Source: Methylobacterium sp. J-088 (GTDB lineage Bacteria; Pseudomonadota; Alphaproteobacteria; Rhizobiales; Beijerinckiaceae). Taken from it: a stretch of 62,979 bases of DNA. The notes beneath the pieces are model-generated. The model did not search any database and had not been told where the DNA came from. It saw nothing but the letters and a program-made list of their open reading frames with translations. Positions 1-7,544 of the stretch are shown here, one piece after another. Within the stretch, counting starts at the first letter, position 1. The number at the start of each line of letters is the position of its first letter. The stretch is from positions 1-62,979 of the forward strand of contig NZ_JAKSYH010000140.1 of the NCBI RefSeq assembly GCF_022829295.1, in the 5' to 3' direction. A program made the translations under genes and the position numbers.

Positions 1-189
1 GGGTGTGGGTTTGACGTTGGCCGTGGCAGGTTACCTGTAGGTTGAGGTAGCCGGGATGAGTATCTGCCCGGGCGGGGGGGTGGGTGAGGCCAAGGAACAG
101 GGACAGAGGCCATGCGCGCGTCTCCGTACCCCCCTTGCGGGCTACCGCGTCCACACCTCTCGATCGGCCCCTGGGGCTATCGGATAAGG

Positions 190-345
190 CGCGGGTCCCC
201 TCTCCTGGAGGGAGAGGTGTGTGACCTTCCCGAAAACGGCGCCCCCTGCACGCACCGTAATGGCGTGCTCGAACCTGAACCTTCCCGTCCCTCACCCGGC
301 TCTCTGCGAGAGCAGACCTCTCCCGCACGGGAGAGGGGGCCGGTC
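190..345. repeat. R3 hairpin repeats at the left edge
   Basis: The first 453 bases hold no gene that I can support. Within them, 190-345 carries short inverted repeats built on CTCTCC/GGAGAG. One is CCTCTCCCGCACGGGAGAGG near 320-342. The same motif recurs at 56.98-57.5 kb and 62.55-62.76 kb. The region lies downstream of the minus-strand operon that ends at 454, so it may contribute to transcript ending. Confidence 0.55.
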
Positions 346-453
346 GCGCCCGGCCGCCAACGGCGGCGTCCACCGAAGATGTGTGAATATCATAGGGGGG
401 AGGGGGATCGCGCGTCTCGGCACCGATGCGCAGCCCTAAAACCCCGAAAAAAC

Positions 454-1395
454 TCACCACGGGTTGCTCCCGGCGGGGATCGCGGTGCCGGCCTCGACCC
501 GGCGGGTCTGCTCGGCGCGCAGGCGCAGCTTGAGATAGCGGCCTGGATCGTCCGGCAGGGTCTGGAGCCAGAGCCGGTCCGGGCGGATCTCGTGGGCCTC
601 GAAGCTCTTGGTCACCCGGCGAACCTCGCGCTCGGGGGCCTCGGCCACCATGGCGGCGCCGCCCCCGGTCCGGCCGCGGCCGGCCGCATCGCCGGCCGAA
701 CCCCTTGCCTGGCCCTTCCCGGCGTCGATCGATTGCTGCTCGGCCTTGCCGCGGCGGGCGACCTTGCTGTTGCCGGGCAGCGACGCGCTGGCATTCGACT
801 CCTTGTTGCCCGCCAGACCCTCGCCGCTGGAGGCGGCGTTGATGTCGTTGTTCTGGTCCTGATTGGCGGTGTTGTTGTAGCGGGCGCCGTACTGGGCGGT
901 ACCGTTGGCGATGCCGCCACCGGGTCCGCGGTCGATCACCTCGGCGCGCATCCGGGCGATCAGCGAACGGTTGGCCTGGGCGTCGGCGTCCCGGGGGTTG
1001 AAGCGTAGCGCCTCGTCGTAGGCGGCGAGTGCCCCGTCGAGATCGCCGGCCCGCGCCAGCGCGTTGCCGAGATTGTAGCTCGCCCGGCGTCCCCCGGAGC
1101 GGAACAGCGCGATCGCGTCCGCGTAGCGGCCGGCCTCGTAGAGCGCGGCGGCTCGCCAGGCCGGATCAGCGAACACATCGGCGGCAAGCCCCGGCAGGCC
1201 GATCCCCATCAACAGGCGCCCGAACCCGGTGCGGGGCTGCGAGACCGCGAGCAGGGCCAGAAGGCCGAGGCCGGCAAGCGCCAGACCGGCGATCCGGGCA
1301 AGCCTCCGCCAGTGCGGCGGGAGGCCGGCGCGGAGCGGAGCGGAAAAGCCCGTCTCGGGCAGGGTCAGCCGCATCTCGCGCGCCTCATCAAGCAC
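454..1395 (-). CDS. TPR protein of a MoxR/VWA operon (BatC-like)
   Basis: This is the last gene of the MoxR-DUF58-DUF4381-VWA-VWA operon. There is one hydrophobic segment near residues 30-50 (LAGLGLLALLAV). A tetratricopeptide region follows at about 75-150, with motifs AALYEAGRYADAIALF and YNLGNALARAGDLDGA. Then comes a long Asn/Gly/Ala-rich low-complexity region. In Bat-type operons the TPR protein is a membrane-tethered scaffold for the VWA proteins; that role here is inference. The start is uncertain: GTG at 1395 overlaps the upstream stop by 8 bp, and an in-frame ATG lies at 1374. No BatD-like gene follows before the window edge, only repeats. Confidence 0.8.
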   Translation of the reverse strand: MLDEAREMRLTLPETGFSAPLRAGLPPHWRRLARIAGLALAGLGLLALLAVSQPRTGFGRLLMGIGLPGLAADVFADPAWRAAALYEAGRYADAIALFRSGGRRASYNLGNALARAGDLDGALAAYDEALRFNPRDADAQANRSLIARMRAEVIDRGPGGGIANGTAQYGARYNNTANQDQNNDINAASSGEGLAGNKESNASASLPGNSKVARRGKAEQQSIDAGKGQARGSAGDAAGRGRTGGGAAMVAEAPEREVRRVTKSFEAHEIRPDRLWLQTLPDDPGRYLKLRLRAEQTRRVEAGTAIPAGSNPW

Positions 1396-2329
1396 TCCTG
1401 CGGAACAGCAACAGGGCCGGCAGAGCCGCGATCAGCAGCAGCCAGCGCCCGAGATCCGCGTAGGCCAGCACGCCGTAGCCGCCCGCCGCGAGGTGCTGGG
1501 CGAGGCCAGCCCCGACCGCGTCGAGCACCGGGCCGGGGGCCGCGATATCGGCGGTCGTGCCACCGCCGGCCCGGGCGAGGGCGTCGAGGGCAGCCCGGTC
1601 GGGCTTCGGCGCGTTCGACGGCAGCGGCTTGTCGGCGGGGACGAACAGGGCCTGGAGCCGCCAGCCCTGCCCGGCGATCGCGCGCGCCTCGCGGGTGGCG
1701 GCCTCGCCGATGCCGTCGCCGTCGCTGATCAGCACCACGTCGGCCGACACCACGTTGGCCTCCGCGAGGGTGCGGCGGGCCAGCGCCAAACCGCGCTCGG
1801 GATGGGAGCCGCGGTCCGGCACCGTGTCGGCGTCCAGCGCGAACAGGGTGGTGCCGAGGCTGTCGCGGTCCGTGGTCGGGGAGGCGGCGAGGTAGGCGTC
1901 ACCCGCGTAGACCACGAGGGAAACCGCCCGGGTGCCGGCGGCCTCGGCGACGGCGGCGGCGGCCTGCCGGACCCCCTGGAGATGGCCGCCCTCGGCGACC
2001 GAGCGCGACAGGTCGACGACGATCACGGTCTCGTCGAGGTTGCGGAAGGTGCGTGCGTCGGCGCGCTCCACCGCGGGTCCGGTCAACGCCAGGGCGATCA
2101 GCCCGGCCGCGAGCGCGGCGGCGAGGTTCGCCTGCCGCCGTCCGCCGAGCACCGCGCCGGTGCGGGCCAGATGGGCCATCAGCGCCGGATCCACCGCCCG
2201 GGCCCAGTCGCCGAGCGGCGCCGAGCGCGACGCGGCCCGCAGGGCCAGCAGGACGACAACCGGAATCGCCAGGAACCACCAGGGGCGCAGGAGCGCGAGG
2301 GCGTCGAGGGCGCTCATGGGGGTGCTCAT
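1388..2329 (-). CDS. VWA-domain membrane protein (BatB/MxaC-like)
   Basis: This is the second von Willebrand factor A protein of the operon. From ATG 2329 the protein begins with a hydrophobic helix (WWFLAIPVVVLLALRAA). The VWA fold follows, with a MIDAS metal site DLSRS at about residue 100 (consensus DxSxS). It ends with a C-terminal membrane helix (WLLLIAALPALLLF). Such proteins act with MoxR ATPases in assembling or metallating periplasmic complexes. I chose 2329 because the open frame upstream of it, to 2446, only translates repeat R1. ATG 2329 is also part of an ATGA whose TGA ends the small frame threading the gap from the previous gene. A second ATG at 2317 is possible. Confidence 0.85.
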   Translation of the reverse strand: MSTPMSALDALALLRPWWFLAIPVVVLLALRAASRSAPLGDWARAVDPALMAHLARTGAVLGGRRQANLAAALAAGLIALALTGPAVERADARTFRNLDETVIVVDLSRSVAEGGHLQGVRQAAAAVAEAAGTRAVSLVVYAGDAYLAASPTTDRDSLGTTLFALDADTVPDRGSHPERGLALARRTLAEANVVSADVVLISDGDGIGEAATREARAIAGQGWRLQALFVPADKPLPSNAPKPDRAALDALARAGGGTTADIAAPGPVLDAVGAGLAQHLAAGGYGVLAYADLGRWLLLIAALPALLLFRRSA

Positions 2330-2643
2330 GGGGCCGAACCGGAGATGGCGCGCGCGACACTCCCTCCCCCCTCCGCGGGGGAGGGTACCCTGCGGAGCAG
2401 GGGGGGAGAGGGGAGCGAAGGTGCAGAATATGGCGCCGGCCCGCACGCTGGGCCTGCCTGATCCGGAAGCGTCGCTCCCCCCTCGCGGGACTTCGTCCCG
2501 ACCCGACCCCTGCTGACGCAGAGAGCGCCCGTCGGGCCACCCTCCCCCGCAGAGGGGGGAGGGAGACGCGCGTCAGTCCGGAGCCGCCTCGCAACCAACA
2601 GGATCGGTGCGTGATCGGACGCAAGCCCAAAACCGTTCCGCAT
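2326..2643 (-). CDS. Repeat-encoded ORF threading the gap between the two VWA genes
   Basis: This 105-codon open frame fills the whole gap between the two VWA genes. Its ATG at 2643 shares a base with the upstream stop (TGATG). Its TGA stop at 2328-2326 lies inside the ATGA that starts the next gene. About two thirds of it (2360-2565) is repeat R1, read as a Pro/Gly/Arg-rich peptide (PPPSAGEGG ... PSPAEGGG). I do not recognise a domain. It may simply keep ribosomes moving through the inserted repeat; a stable product is unlikely. In sequence this GC-rich, chance open frames are common. The argument therefore rests on the exact coupling at both ends and on the same arrangement at two other junctions. 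Confidence 0.3.
   Translation of the reverse strand: MRNGFGLASDHAPILLVARRLRTDARLPPPSAGEGGPTGALCVSRGRVGTKSREGGATLPDQAGPACGPAPYSAPSLPSPPLLRRVPSPAEGGGSVARAISGSAP
2360..2565. repeat. R1 palindromic element, copy 1
   Basis: This R1 copy is 206 bp. The left end (ctccctcccccctccgcggg) and the right end (cccgcagaggggggagggag) are near-perfect inverted repeats. Inner arms are also inverted (ggtaccctgcggagcagg against cccctgctgacgcag). The core is loosely conserved, with a GGTGCAGAA box. The copy sits between two coupled VWA genes. Other copies are at 5076, 17238, 20988, 21607, 24934 and, degenerate, 29180. Confidence 0.85.
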
Positions 2644-3677
2644 CACGCCCCCCTCCGGCTGGCGAGCAACAGAGCCGCGCTCAGCAACGCCAGGGCCGCG
2701 GGCCAGGGCCAGAGGTCCCGGCGCAGCGGCAGGGGCGGGGCCAGGGCACGGCCTCCCTCCAAACGGTCGATGGCGTCGGCGACGCGGACGAGATCGTCGG
2801 TGGTGCGTACCCGGAACGCCTCGCCGCCACTGGCCTGCGCCATGTCGCGCAGGGTCTCGGTGTCGACCACATCCTGCTCGCCGTCGGCATCCGCCATGTC
2901 CCGGGGACCCAGCGCGATCGTGTAGACCTTGATGCCGAGTTCCTTGGCGAGCTCGGCCACGTCCTTGGGGGCGGTCTGGCCGGCATTGTTGGCGCCGTCC
3001 GAGAGCAGGATCACAGCCTTCGCAGCCTTCATGCCGGGCTTGGTCCCAGAGCCGTCGTCGCCGGCATCCCGCGGGTCCAGCCGCCGCAGGGCGAGACCGA
3101 GGCCATCGCCGATGCCGGTGGAGCGGCCGCTGATGCCGATCGTCGCCTCGTCCAGCGCCCGGGCGACCGCCGCGGTGTCGAAGCTCGGCGCGGCGGCCAC
3201 GTAGGCCTGATCGGCGAAGATCACGAGGCCGATCCGGTCCCCGGCCCGGCGCCGGATGAAGTCGGTGCCGACGCGCTTGACCGCAGTGAGCCGGTTCACG
3301 GTCTCGCCGTCGAGGGTGAAGTCGCGCCGCTCCATGGAGCCCGAGAGATCCATGGCGATCATGATCTCGCGGCCCGAGGCCGGGAGCGCGGTCGCCGGCA
3401 TGACGAGGCGCGGGCCGCTCAGCGCCGCCACCAGGGCGACCCAGAGCGTCCAGGTCAGCGCGGCCCGGCGCCGGCCCCGGGCGGCGAGGTCGGCGCCGGA
3501 GCGACCTGCGCCGACCACCGTGCCGGGGACGCGCAGCGCCCCGCTGCCGCCCTCCGGCTCGGCGGGGATCAGGCGCGCGGCCAGCAGCGGCAGCGGCAGA
3601 GCCAGGAGCGCCCAGGGCGTGGCGAGGTCGAAGGCCGACAGGAGGGCGCTGAGCCAAGCGGGCAGAACACCACTCAT
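2643..3677 (-). CDS. VWA-domain membrane protein (BatA-like)
   Basis: This is a 344-residue protein. An N-terminal membrane helix lies near residues 15-35 (PWALLALPLPLLAARLI) and a second near 75-95. The VWA domain has a full MIDAS motif DLSGSM at about residue 105. A C-terminal helix ends the protein (LWPWPAALALLSAALLLA). This is the BatA layout, with the VWA domain in the periplasm between membrane segments. It starts in an ATGA overlap with the DUF4381 gene, which supports co-translation. It is expected to work with the MoxR ATPase and the second VWA protein; the substrate is unknown. Confidence 0.88.
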   Translation of the reverse strand: MSGVLPAWLSALLSAFDLATPWALLALPLPLLAARLIPAEPEGGSGALRVPGTVVGAGRSGADLAARGRRRAALTWTLWVALVAALSGPRLVMPATALPASGREIMIAMDLSGSMERRDFTLDGETVNRLTAVKRVGTDFIRRRAGDRIGLVIFADQAYVAAAPSFDTAAVARALDEATIGISGRSTGIGDGLGLALRRLDPRDAGDDGSGTKPGMKAAKAVILLSDGANNAGQTAPKDVAELAKELGIKVYTIALGPRDMADADGEQDVVDTETLRDMAQASGGEAFRVRTTDDLVRVADAIDRLEGGRALAPPLPLRRDLWPWPAALALLSAALLLASRRGA

Positions 3678-4150
3678 GTCCGCAGCCGTCCGATCAGGCG
3701 GCCGAGCTCGGCATCCAGGGCGTCGAGATCCGGCGTCTGCCGGCGGTACAGGCCGTCGGCGAGCACCCGCCCGGCGCCCCGCGTGAAGAAATCGGTCCGG
3801 AACAGACCGTCGAGGCGGGCCGCCCAGTCCGCCCCCACGGCCCGGCTCTCAACCTCGCCGCCGAGCGTCCGGCCGAGGCGGCGCAGCAGACGGGCCTGGG
3901 CCAGGAGCCGCGCCTCCGGATCGAGGCCGCGGCTCCGGGTGAGTTCGGTGAGCGCCGCCCGGCGTACCGTGGCCCGGGACCGGCTGCGCCCATAGCGCAC
4001 CAGCCCCACCAGCAGGGCGGCGAGGAAGCCCAGGAGCGCCGCCGCGACGATCTCGCCCTGCACGGCCCCGGCGGCACCGCCCGGCAGATGGAGACCGCGG
4101 AGCTGATCGAGGCCGAGCGGGGTCTCGATGGGTATCGTGGCGGCGTTCAT
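3674..4150 (-). CDS. DUF4381 membrane protein of the MoxR/VWA operon
   Basis: This is a short protein of 158 residues. One strong membrane helix lies near residues 33-52 (GEIVAAALLGFLAALLVGLV), followed by a charged, helical cytoplasmic tail (about 53-158). Position between DUF58 and BatA genes, length and topology match DUF4381 proteins, which occupy this slot in many proteobacterial MoxR operons (compare mxaA). The gene lies 24 bp after the DUF58 gene and overlaps the next by 4 bp. No catalytic motif is visible, so an adaptor role is inferred from context only. Confidence 0.75.
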   Translation of the reverse strand: MNAATIPIETPLGLDQLRGLHLPGGAAGAVQGEIVAAALLGFLAALLVGLVRYGRSRSRATVRRAALTELTRSRGLDPEARLLAQARLLRRLGRTLGGEVESRAVGADWAARLDGLFRTDFFTRGAGRVLADGLYRRQTPDLDALDAELGRLIGRLRT

Positions 4151-4174
4151 CGCGGCGATCCGCCGGGTCCGGCC

Positions 4175-5299
4175 TCACAGCACCGCATCGAGGCGCTCCA
4201 TCAGCGGCGCGTAGGCCTCAGGCCCGGACTCGACGTCGAGACGTACCCCCGCGATGCCGCGGCGGGCATAGTCGGCGAGCCGGGCCTCGGCGGATTCGCC
4301 CGATGCGCCGGCTATGGGAAGCGCCGTGCCGCGGTGGCCATCCGCGAGGGCGAAGGGGTAGTAGCCCGGCGGCCGGGCGCGCTCGAAGGCGTCGCTCACC
4401 AGGATCAGGCGGATCGCGATCCGCTCGGCCAGCAGGGTCAGGAGTTCGTCGAAGCCCGGGCCCGGATCGTCCAGGGCGCTGGCGACGACGAGGTGGCCGC
4501 CGGCCGGCAGCAGGCCGCGGGCGAGGCCGAGCGTCGCCTCCAGCGGGGGTTCCGCGCGGGTCGGCGAACCGGTTTCGGCCGCCAGCGCGTCGGCATGGGC
4601 CTGGGCCAGCGCCCCGGTCACCGCGATCATGGCGCGCTCGCCGCCCGCCGGCCGCAGCACCGTGGGGGCGCCGGCGGAGGCCACCGCGAGGCCGACCCGG
4701 CCGCCATCGGCCGCGACCCGCCAGCCGAGCAGCGCCAGGGCCTCGGCGGCCGCCACCGAGCGGAGCGCCCGGCGGGTGCCGAACAGCATCGAGGGCCGGA
4801 AATCGGCCAGCAGCACCACGGCGCGGTCGCGCTCGTCGTGGTGGGTGCGGACATGCAGCTGCCCGGTCCGCGCGGTGGCGTTGCGGTCGATGAAGCGGCG
4901 GTCGTCGCCCTCGGACCAGAGCCGGACATCCTCCGGCTCCGAGCCGCGCCCACGGCGGCGGGTGACGATGCCGCCCGGCAGGCCCGCGAGCGTCCGGGTG
5001 GCGGGCGCGGAGCCCCGCCGGGCGAGGTGGCGCAGGCCCATCAGGGCCTCGCCCGAGAGGTGGATGCCGCCGTTGATCCCTCCCCCCCCTGCGGGGGGGG
5101 GTGGCCCGGCCGTCAGGCCGAGTCGGGCCGGGACGAAGTCCCGCGAGGGGGGAAGCCGGCTTCCGGACGGGGCGCGACCGTCACGAAGGCCGACGCTCGA
5201 ACCTGCATCGTCGCTCCCCTCTCCCCCCCTGCTGCGCAGGGTACCCTCCCCCGCAGAGGGGAGAGGGGGGGCGCGGCGCGGGATCTTCAGCCCGAACAC
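4175..5299 (-). CDS. DUF58 protein with a repeat-encoded N-terminal insertion
   Basis: This is a DUF58 (MxaS-like) partner of the MoxR ATPase. The family core starts around residue 76-90 (GGIHLSGEALMGLRHLARR). It includes the VWA-like segment DRAVVLLADFRPSM and runs to the C-terminus. If translation begins at GTG 5299, two bases after the MoxR stop, residues 10-74 are encoded by repeat R1 ([15 protein letters not shown] ... GPPPPAGGGG), read in frame. Family homology seems to begin before the internal ATG at 5041, so R1 probably inserted near codon 9 of an intact gene. ATG 5041 has a modest ribosome site (GCGAGG) and would give a normal-looking 289-residue protein. The true start is therefore open. 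Confidence 0.82.
   Translation of the reverse strand: MFGLKIPRRAPPLPSAGEGTLRSRGGEGSDDAGSSVGLRDGRAPSGSRLPPSRDFVPARLGLTAGPPPPAGGGGINGGIHLSGEALMGLRHLARRGSAPATRTLAGLPGGIVTRRRGRGSEPEDVRLWSEGDDRRFIDRNATARTGQLHVRTHHDERDRAVVLLADFRPSMLFGTRRALRSVAAAEALALLGWRVAADGGRVGLAVASAGAPTVLRPAGGERAMIAVTGALAQAHADALAAETGSPTRAEPPLEATLGLARGLLPAGGHLVVASALDDPGPGFDELLTLLAERIAIRLILVSDAFERARPPGYYPFALADGHRGTALPIAGASGESAEARLADYARRGIAGVRLDVESGPEAYAPLMERLDAVL
5076..5269. repeat. R1 palindromic element, copy 2
   Basis: This is a 194-bp R1 copy in the 5' end of the DUF58 gene. The left end has drifted (extra C and G in the arms), while the right arm (ctgctgcgcagggtaccctc) matches the other copies. It contains no stop codon in the DUF58 frame. 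Confidence 0.8.
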
Positions 5300-5301
5300 C
5301 G

Positions 5302-6303
5302 TCAGAGCGCCCGCACCCGTTGCACCAGCGCGCCGACGACGCCGCGCGCCGTCTTGCCCTCGGCCGCCGCCCGCCAGGTCAGGCCGATCCGGTGGGCGAG
5401 GGCGTCGCGGGCGAGTTCGGTGACGTCCTCGGGGGTGACGTGGTCGCGGCCCCGCAGCCAGGCCCGGGCCTTGCCGGCCATCATCAGCGCCAGGGTGCCG
5501 CGCGGCGAGGCCGGATGCTCGATCAGGGCGCGCAGGTCCGGCGCCGCCGCATCGGTGCGGGTCGCCGCCACCAGCCGGACCAGATAATCCTTGAGCGCCG
5601 GCGACACGTAGGTGGACAGCGCCGCCTCCCGGGCCGCCCGCACGTCCGCCAGCGACAGCCGCATGGTCATGGCGTCGACGTGATGGGTGATCTCGCCCTC
5701 CACGAGGTCGAGGATCGCCCGCTCGGTGGCCTCGTCGGGCATGTCGACCACGACGTGCAGGAGGAAGCGGTCGAGCTGGGCTTCGGGCAGCGGGAAGGTG
5801 CCGGCATGCTCGATCGGGTTCTGGGTCGCCACGACCATGAACGGGTCGGACAGCCGGTGCGTGTGGCCCGAGACCGTCACCTGCCCCTCGGCCATGGATT
5901 CGAGCAGGGCCGACTGCACCTTCGGGGGCGCGCGGTTGACCTCGTCCACCAGCACCAGGGCGTGGAACAGCGGCCCGGGCAGGAACTCGAAGGTGCCGCT
6001 ATCCTGCCGCCAGACGGTGGTGCCGGTCAGATCGGCCGGCATCAGGTCCGGGGTGCACTGGATGCGCGCGAAGGAGCCGTCGAGCCCATCGGCCAAGCGC
6101 TTGACCGCGCGGGTCTTGGCGAGCCCGGGCGCGCCCTCGATCAGCAGGTGGCCGCCGGTCAGGAGCCCGATCAGCAGGCGCTCGACGAGGCCGGCACTGC
6201 CGATCAGGCCGCGTTCCAGCCCCTCGCGCAGCGCCATGACGCGGCCGTGCAGGGCGGCATCCGGGATCGTCTCGGGCCGGCGTTCGGCAAGGGCGCCGCT
6301 CAT
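5302..6303 (-). CDS. MoxR-family AAA+ ATPase
   Basis: First gene of the operon. Walker A GAPGLAKT lies at residues 57-64 and Walker B LVLVDEVNR near 120. Sensor region VVATQNPIEHAGTFPLPEAQ and the arginine-finger segment LDRF follow, then the C-terminal lid domain. MoxR ATPases act as chaperones with VWA proteins to mature protein complexes; mxaR of the methanol dehydrogenase cluster is one example. No mxaFJGI genes are present in this window, so this is best seen as a paralogous system. ATG 6303 gives 333 residues, typical of the family. A GTG at 6378 would add 25 residues, and an AGGAGG lies only one base before it, too close to be ideal. Confidence 0.9.
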   Translation of the reverse strand: MSGALAERRPETIPDAALHGRVMALREGLERGLIGSAGLVERLLIGLLTGGHLLIEGAPGLAKTRAVKRLADGLDGSFARIQCTPDLMPADLTGTTVWRQDSGTFEFLPGPLFHALVLVDEVNRAPPKVQSALLESMAEGQVTVSGHTHRLSDPFMVVATQNPIEHAGTFPLPEAQLDRFLLHVVVDMPDEATERAILDLVEGEITHHVDAMTMRLSLADVRAAREAALSTYVSPALKDYLVRLVAATRTDAAAPDLRALIEHPASPRGTLALMMAGKARAWLRGRDHVTPEDVTELARDALAHRIGLTWRAAAEGKTARGVVGALVQRVRAL

Positions 6304-6538
6304 GAGCGACAAGATTTCGCGTGGCGAGATCCTGCGCGGACCGTATCCGCCGCCTGGGCTCTGTCCTGCATCCTGCACGCCTCCTCGGCCGGGTCCCGAA
6401 TTCTTAAGGGATCCTCAATCTGTTGCCGGTGTGCCCGCTGCCCGGTACGGCCGTCAATCCCGGTTTCCTGGGGCTTTCGGGCCCGAGCCGATCCACGATG
6501 TCACGGTTTCGTCACCGCCCCGCTCACAAGAACCGCCG

Positions 6539-7249
6539 ATGACCAGCTATGCCGCCCTCCCCGAAGAAGCGAAATCCGCGATCGGCCTGCTCGTGGCCTT
6601 CGTGCTGGGCACGATCATCGGGGCCGAGCGGCAATACCGGCAGCGCACCGCGGGCCTGCGCACGGCCGTGCTGGTGGCGGTGGGAGCCAGCGCCTTCGTC
6701 GATCTCGGCATGCGCCTGAGCGGCCCGGACGGGGGCGTCCGGACCGTCGCCTACGTGATCTCGGGCATCGGCTTCCTCGGGGCCGGCGTGATCATGAAGG
6801 AGGGCATGAACGTCCGCGGCCTCAACACGGCCGCGACCCTCTGGTGCTCGGCCGCGGTGGGCGCGTTCTGCGGCGCCGACCTGCCCCTGGAGGCGGTGTT
6901 CGTGATGGCGACGGTGCTGGCCTGCAACACGGCGCTGCGGCCTCTGGTGAACGCCATCAACCGCGCGCCGATCCGCGAATCCGCCACCGAGGCGACCTAC
7001 GAGGCCCAGGTCACCACCGCGCCCGGCGAGGCCGGCCCGGCTCAGGATCTGCTGGTGGAACTTCTGGAGGCGGCCAACTACCCGGTCGGCAACGTCGCGG
7101 TGGAGGAGCGCGGCGAGGGCGCGGTCGACGTGGTGGCGACGCTCACCGCCAGCGCCGTGAAGGCCGAGGAACTCGACGCCGTGACCAACGAGCTCGCCCG
7201 CATGCCCGGCATCCGCCACGCCACGTGGTCGGTGCAGACGGCGGATTGA
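6539..7249 (+). CDS. MgtC/SapB-family membrane protein
   Basis: A 236-residue protein. Four or five membrane helices lie in the first 130 residues (for example AIGLLVAFVLGTIIGAERQ, YVISGIGFLGAGVIMKEG and NTAATLWCSAAVGAFCG). A soluble C-terminal domain resembles the ACT-like tail of long MgtC homologues. The GIGFLGAGVI and NTAATLW signatures are diagnostic for the family. MgtC proteins support growth in low magnesium and modulate ATP synthase in pathogens; the role here is unknown. The ATG at 6539 gives a family-consistent N-terminus. The gene is divergent from the MoxR operon across about 235 bp. Confidence 0.9.
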   Translation: MTSYAALPEEAKSAIGLLVAFVLGTIIGAERQYRQRTAGLRTAVLVAVGASAFVDLGMRLSGPDGGVRTVAYVISGIGFLGAGVIMKEGMNVRGLNTAATLWCSAAVGAFCGADLPLEAVFVMATVLACNTALRPLVNAINRAPIRESATEATYEAQVTTAPGEAGPAQDLLVELLEAANYPVGNVAVEERGEGAVDVVATLTASAVKAEELDAVTNELARMPGIRHATWSVQTAD

Positions 7250-7499
7250 TGTTTTGGGGTAGAGCCCGGCCCGTCTGGGGGTATCGGGACTGCTTCCGAC
7301 CCAACCCAGCCACTCAGACCGGCGTTATCGCTTCCACAAAGCGGCCGTTCGTCAGCCGTCCAGCACCTTCAGCACTGGATGGGGAGCGGACCCTGAGCCT
7401 AGGCCCCGAAGCGGACGTTCCGCTTCCGACCCAGTCGAGTTACGAGGGCCGTGCCCGATCGCGCTGCAATCGTGCGCGGCTCCAAGCCCTTAATGTGAC

Positions 7500-7543
7500 G
7501 CGCTCTCTTGCGCCGAACCGGTGTCCACTTCGGCGGAGAGCGC
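7500..7543. repeat. R4 long hairpin repeat at the end of the AraC gene
   Basis: A nested inverted repeat: GCGCTCTC (7500-7507) pairs with GAGAGCGC (7536-7543). Inside it, CGCCGAA (7511-7517) pairs with TTCGGCG (7529-7535). The loop contains CCGGTGTCCA. A near-identical copy in opposite orientation lies at 57043-57086 and a diverged copy near 59352-59404. Placed directly downstream of the minus-strand AraC gene, it could act as a terminator. The rest of 7250-7499 shows nothing recognisable. Confidence 0.75.
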
Positions 7544-7544
7544 T

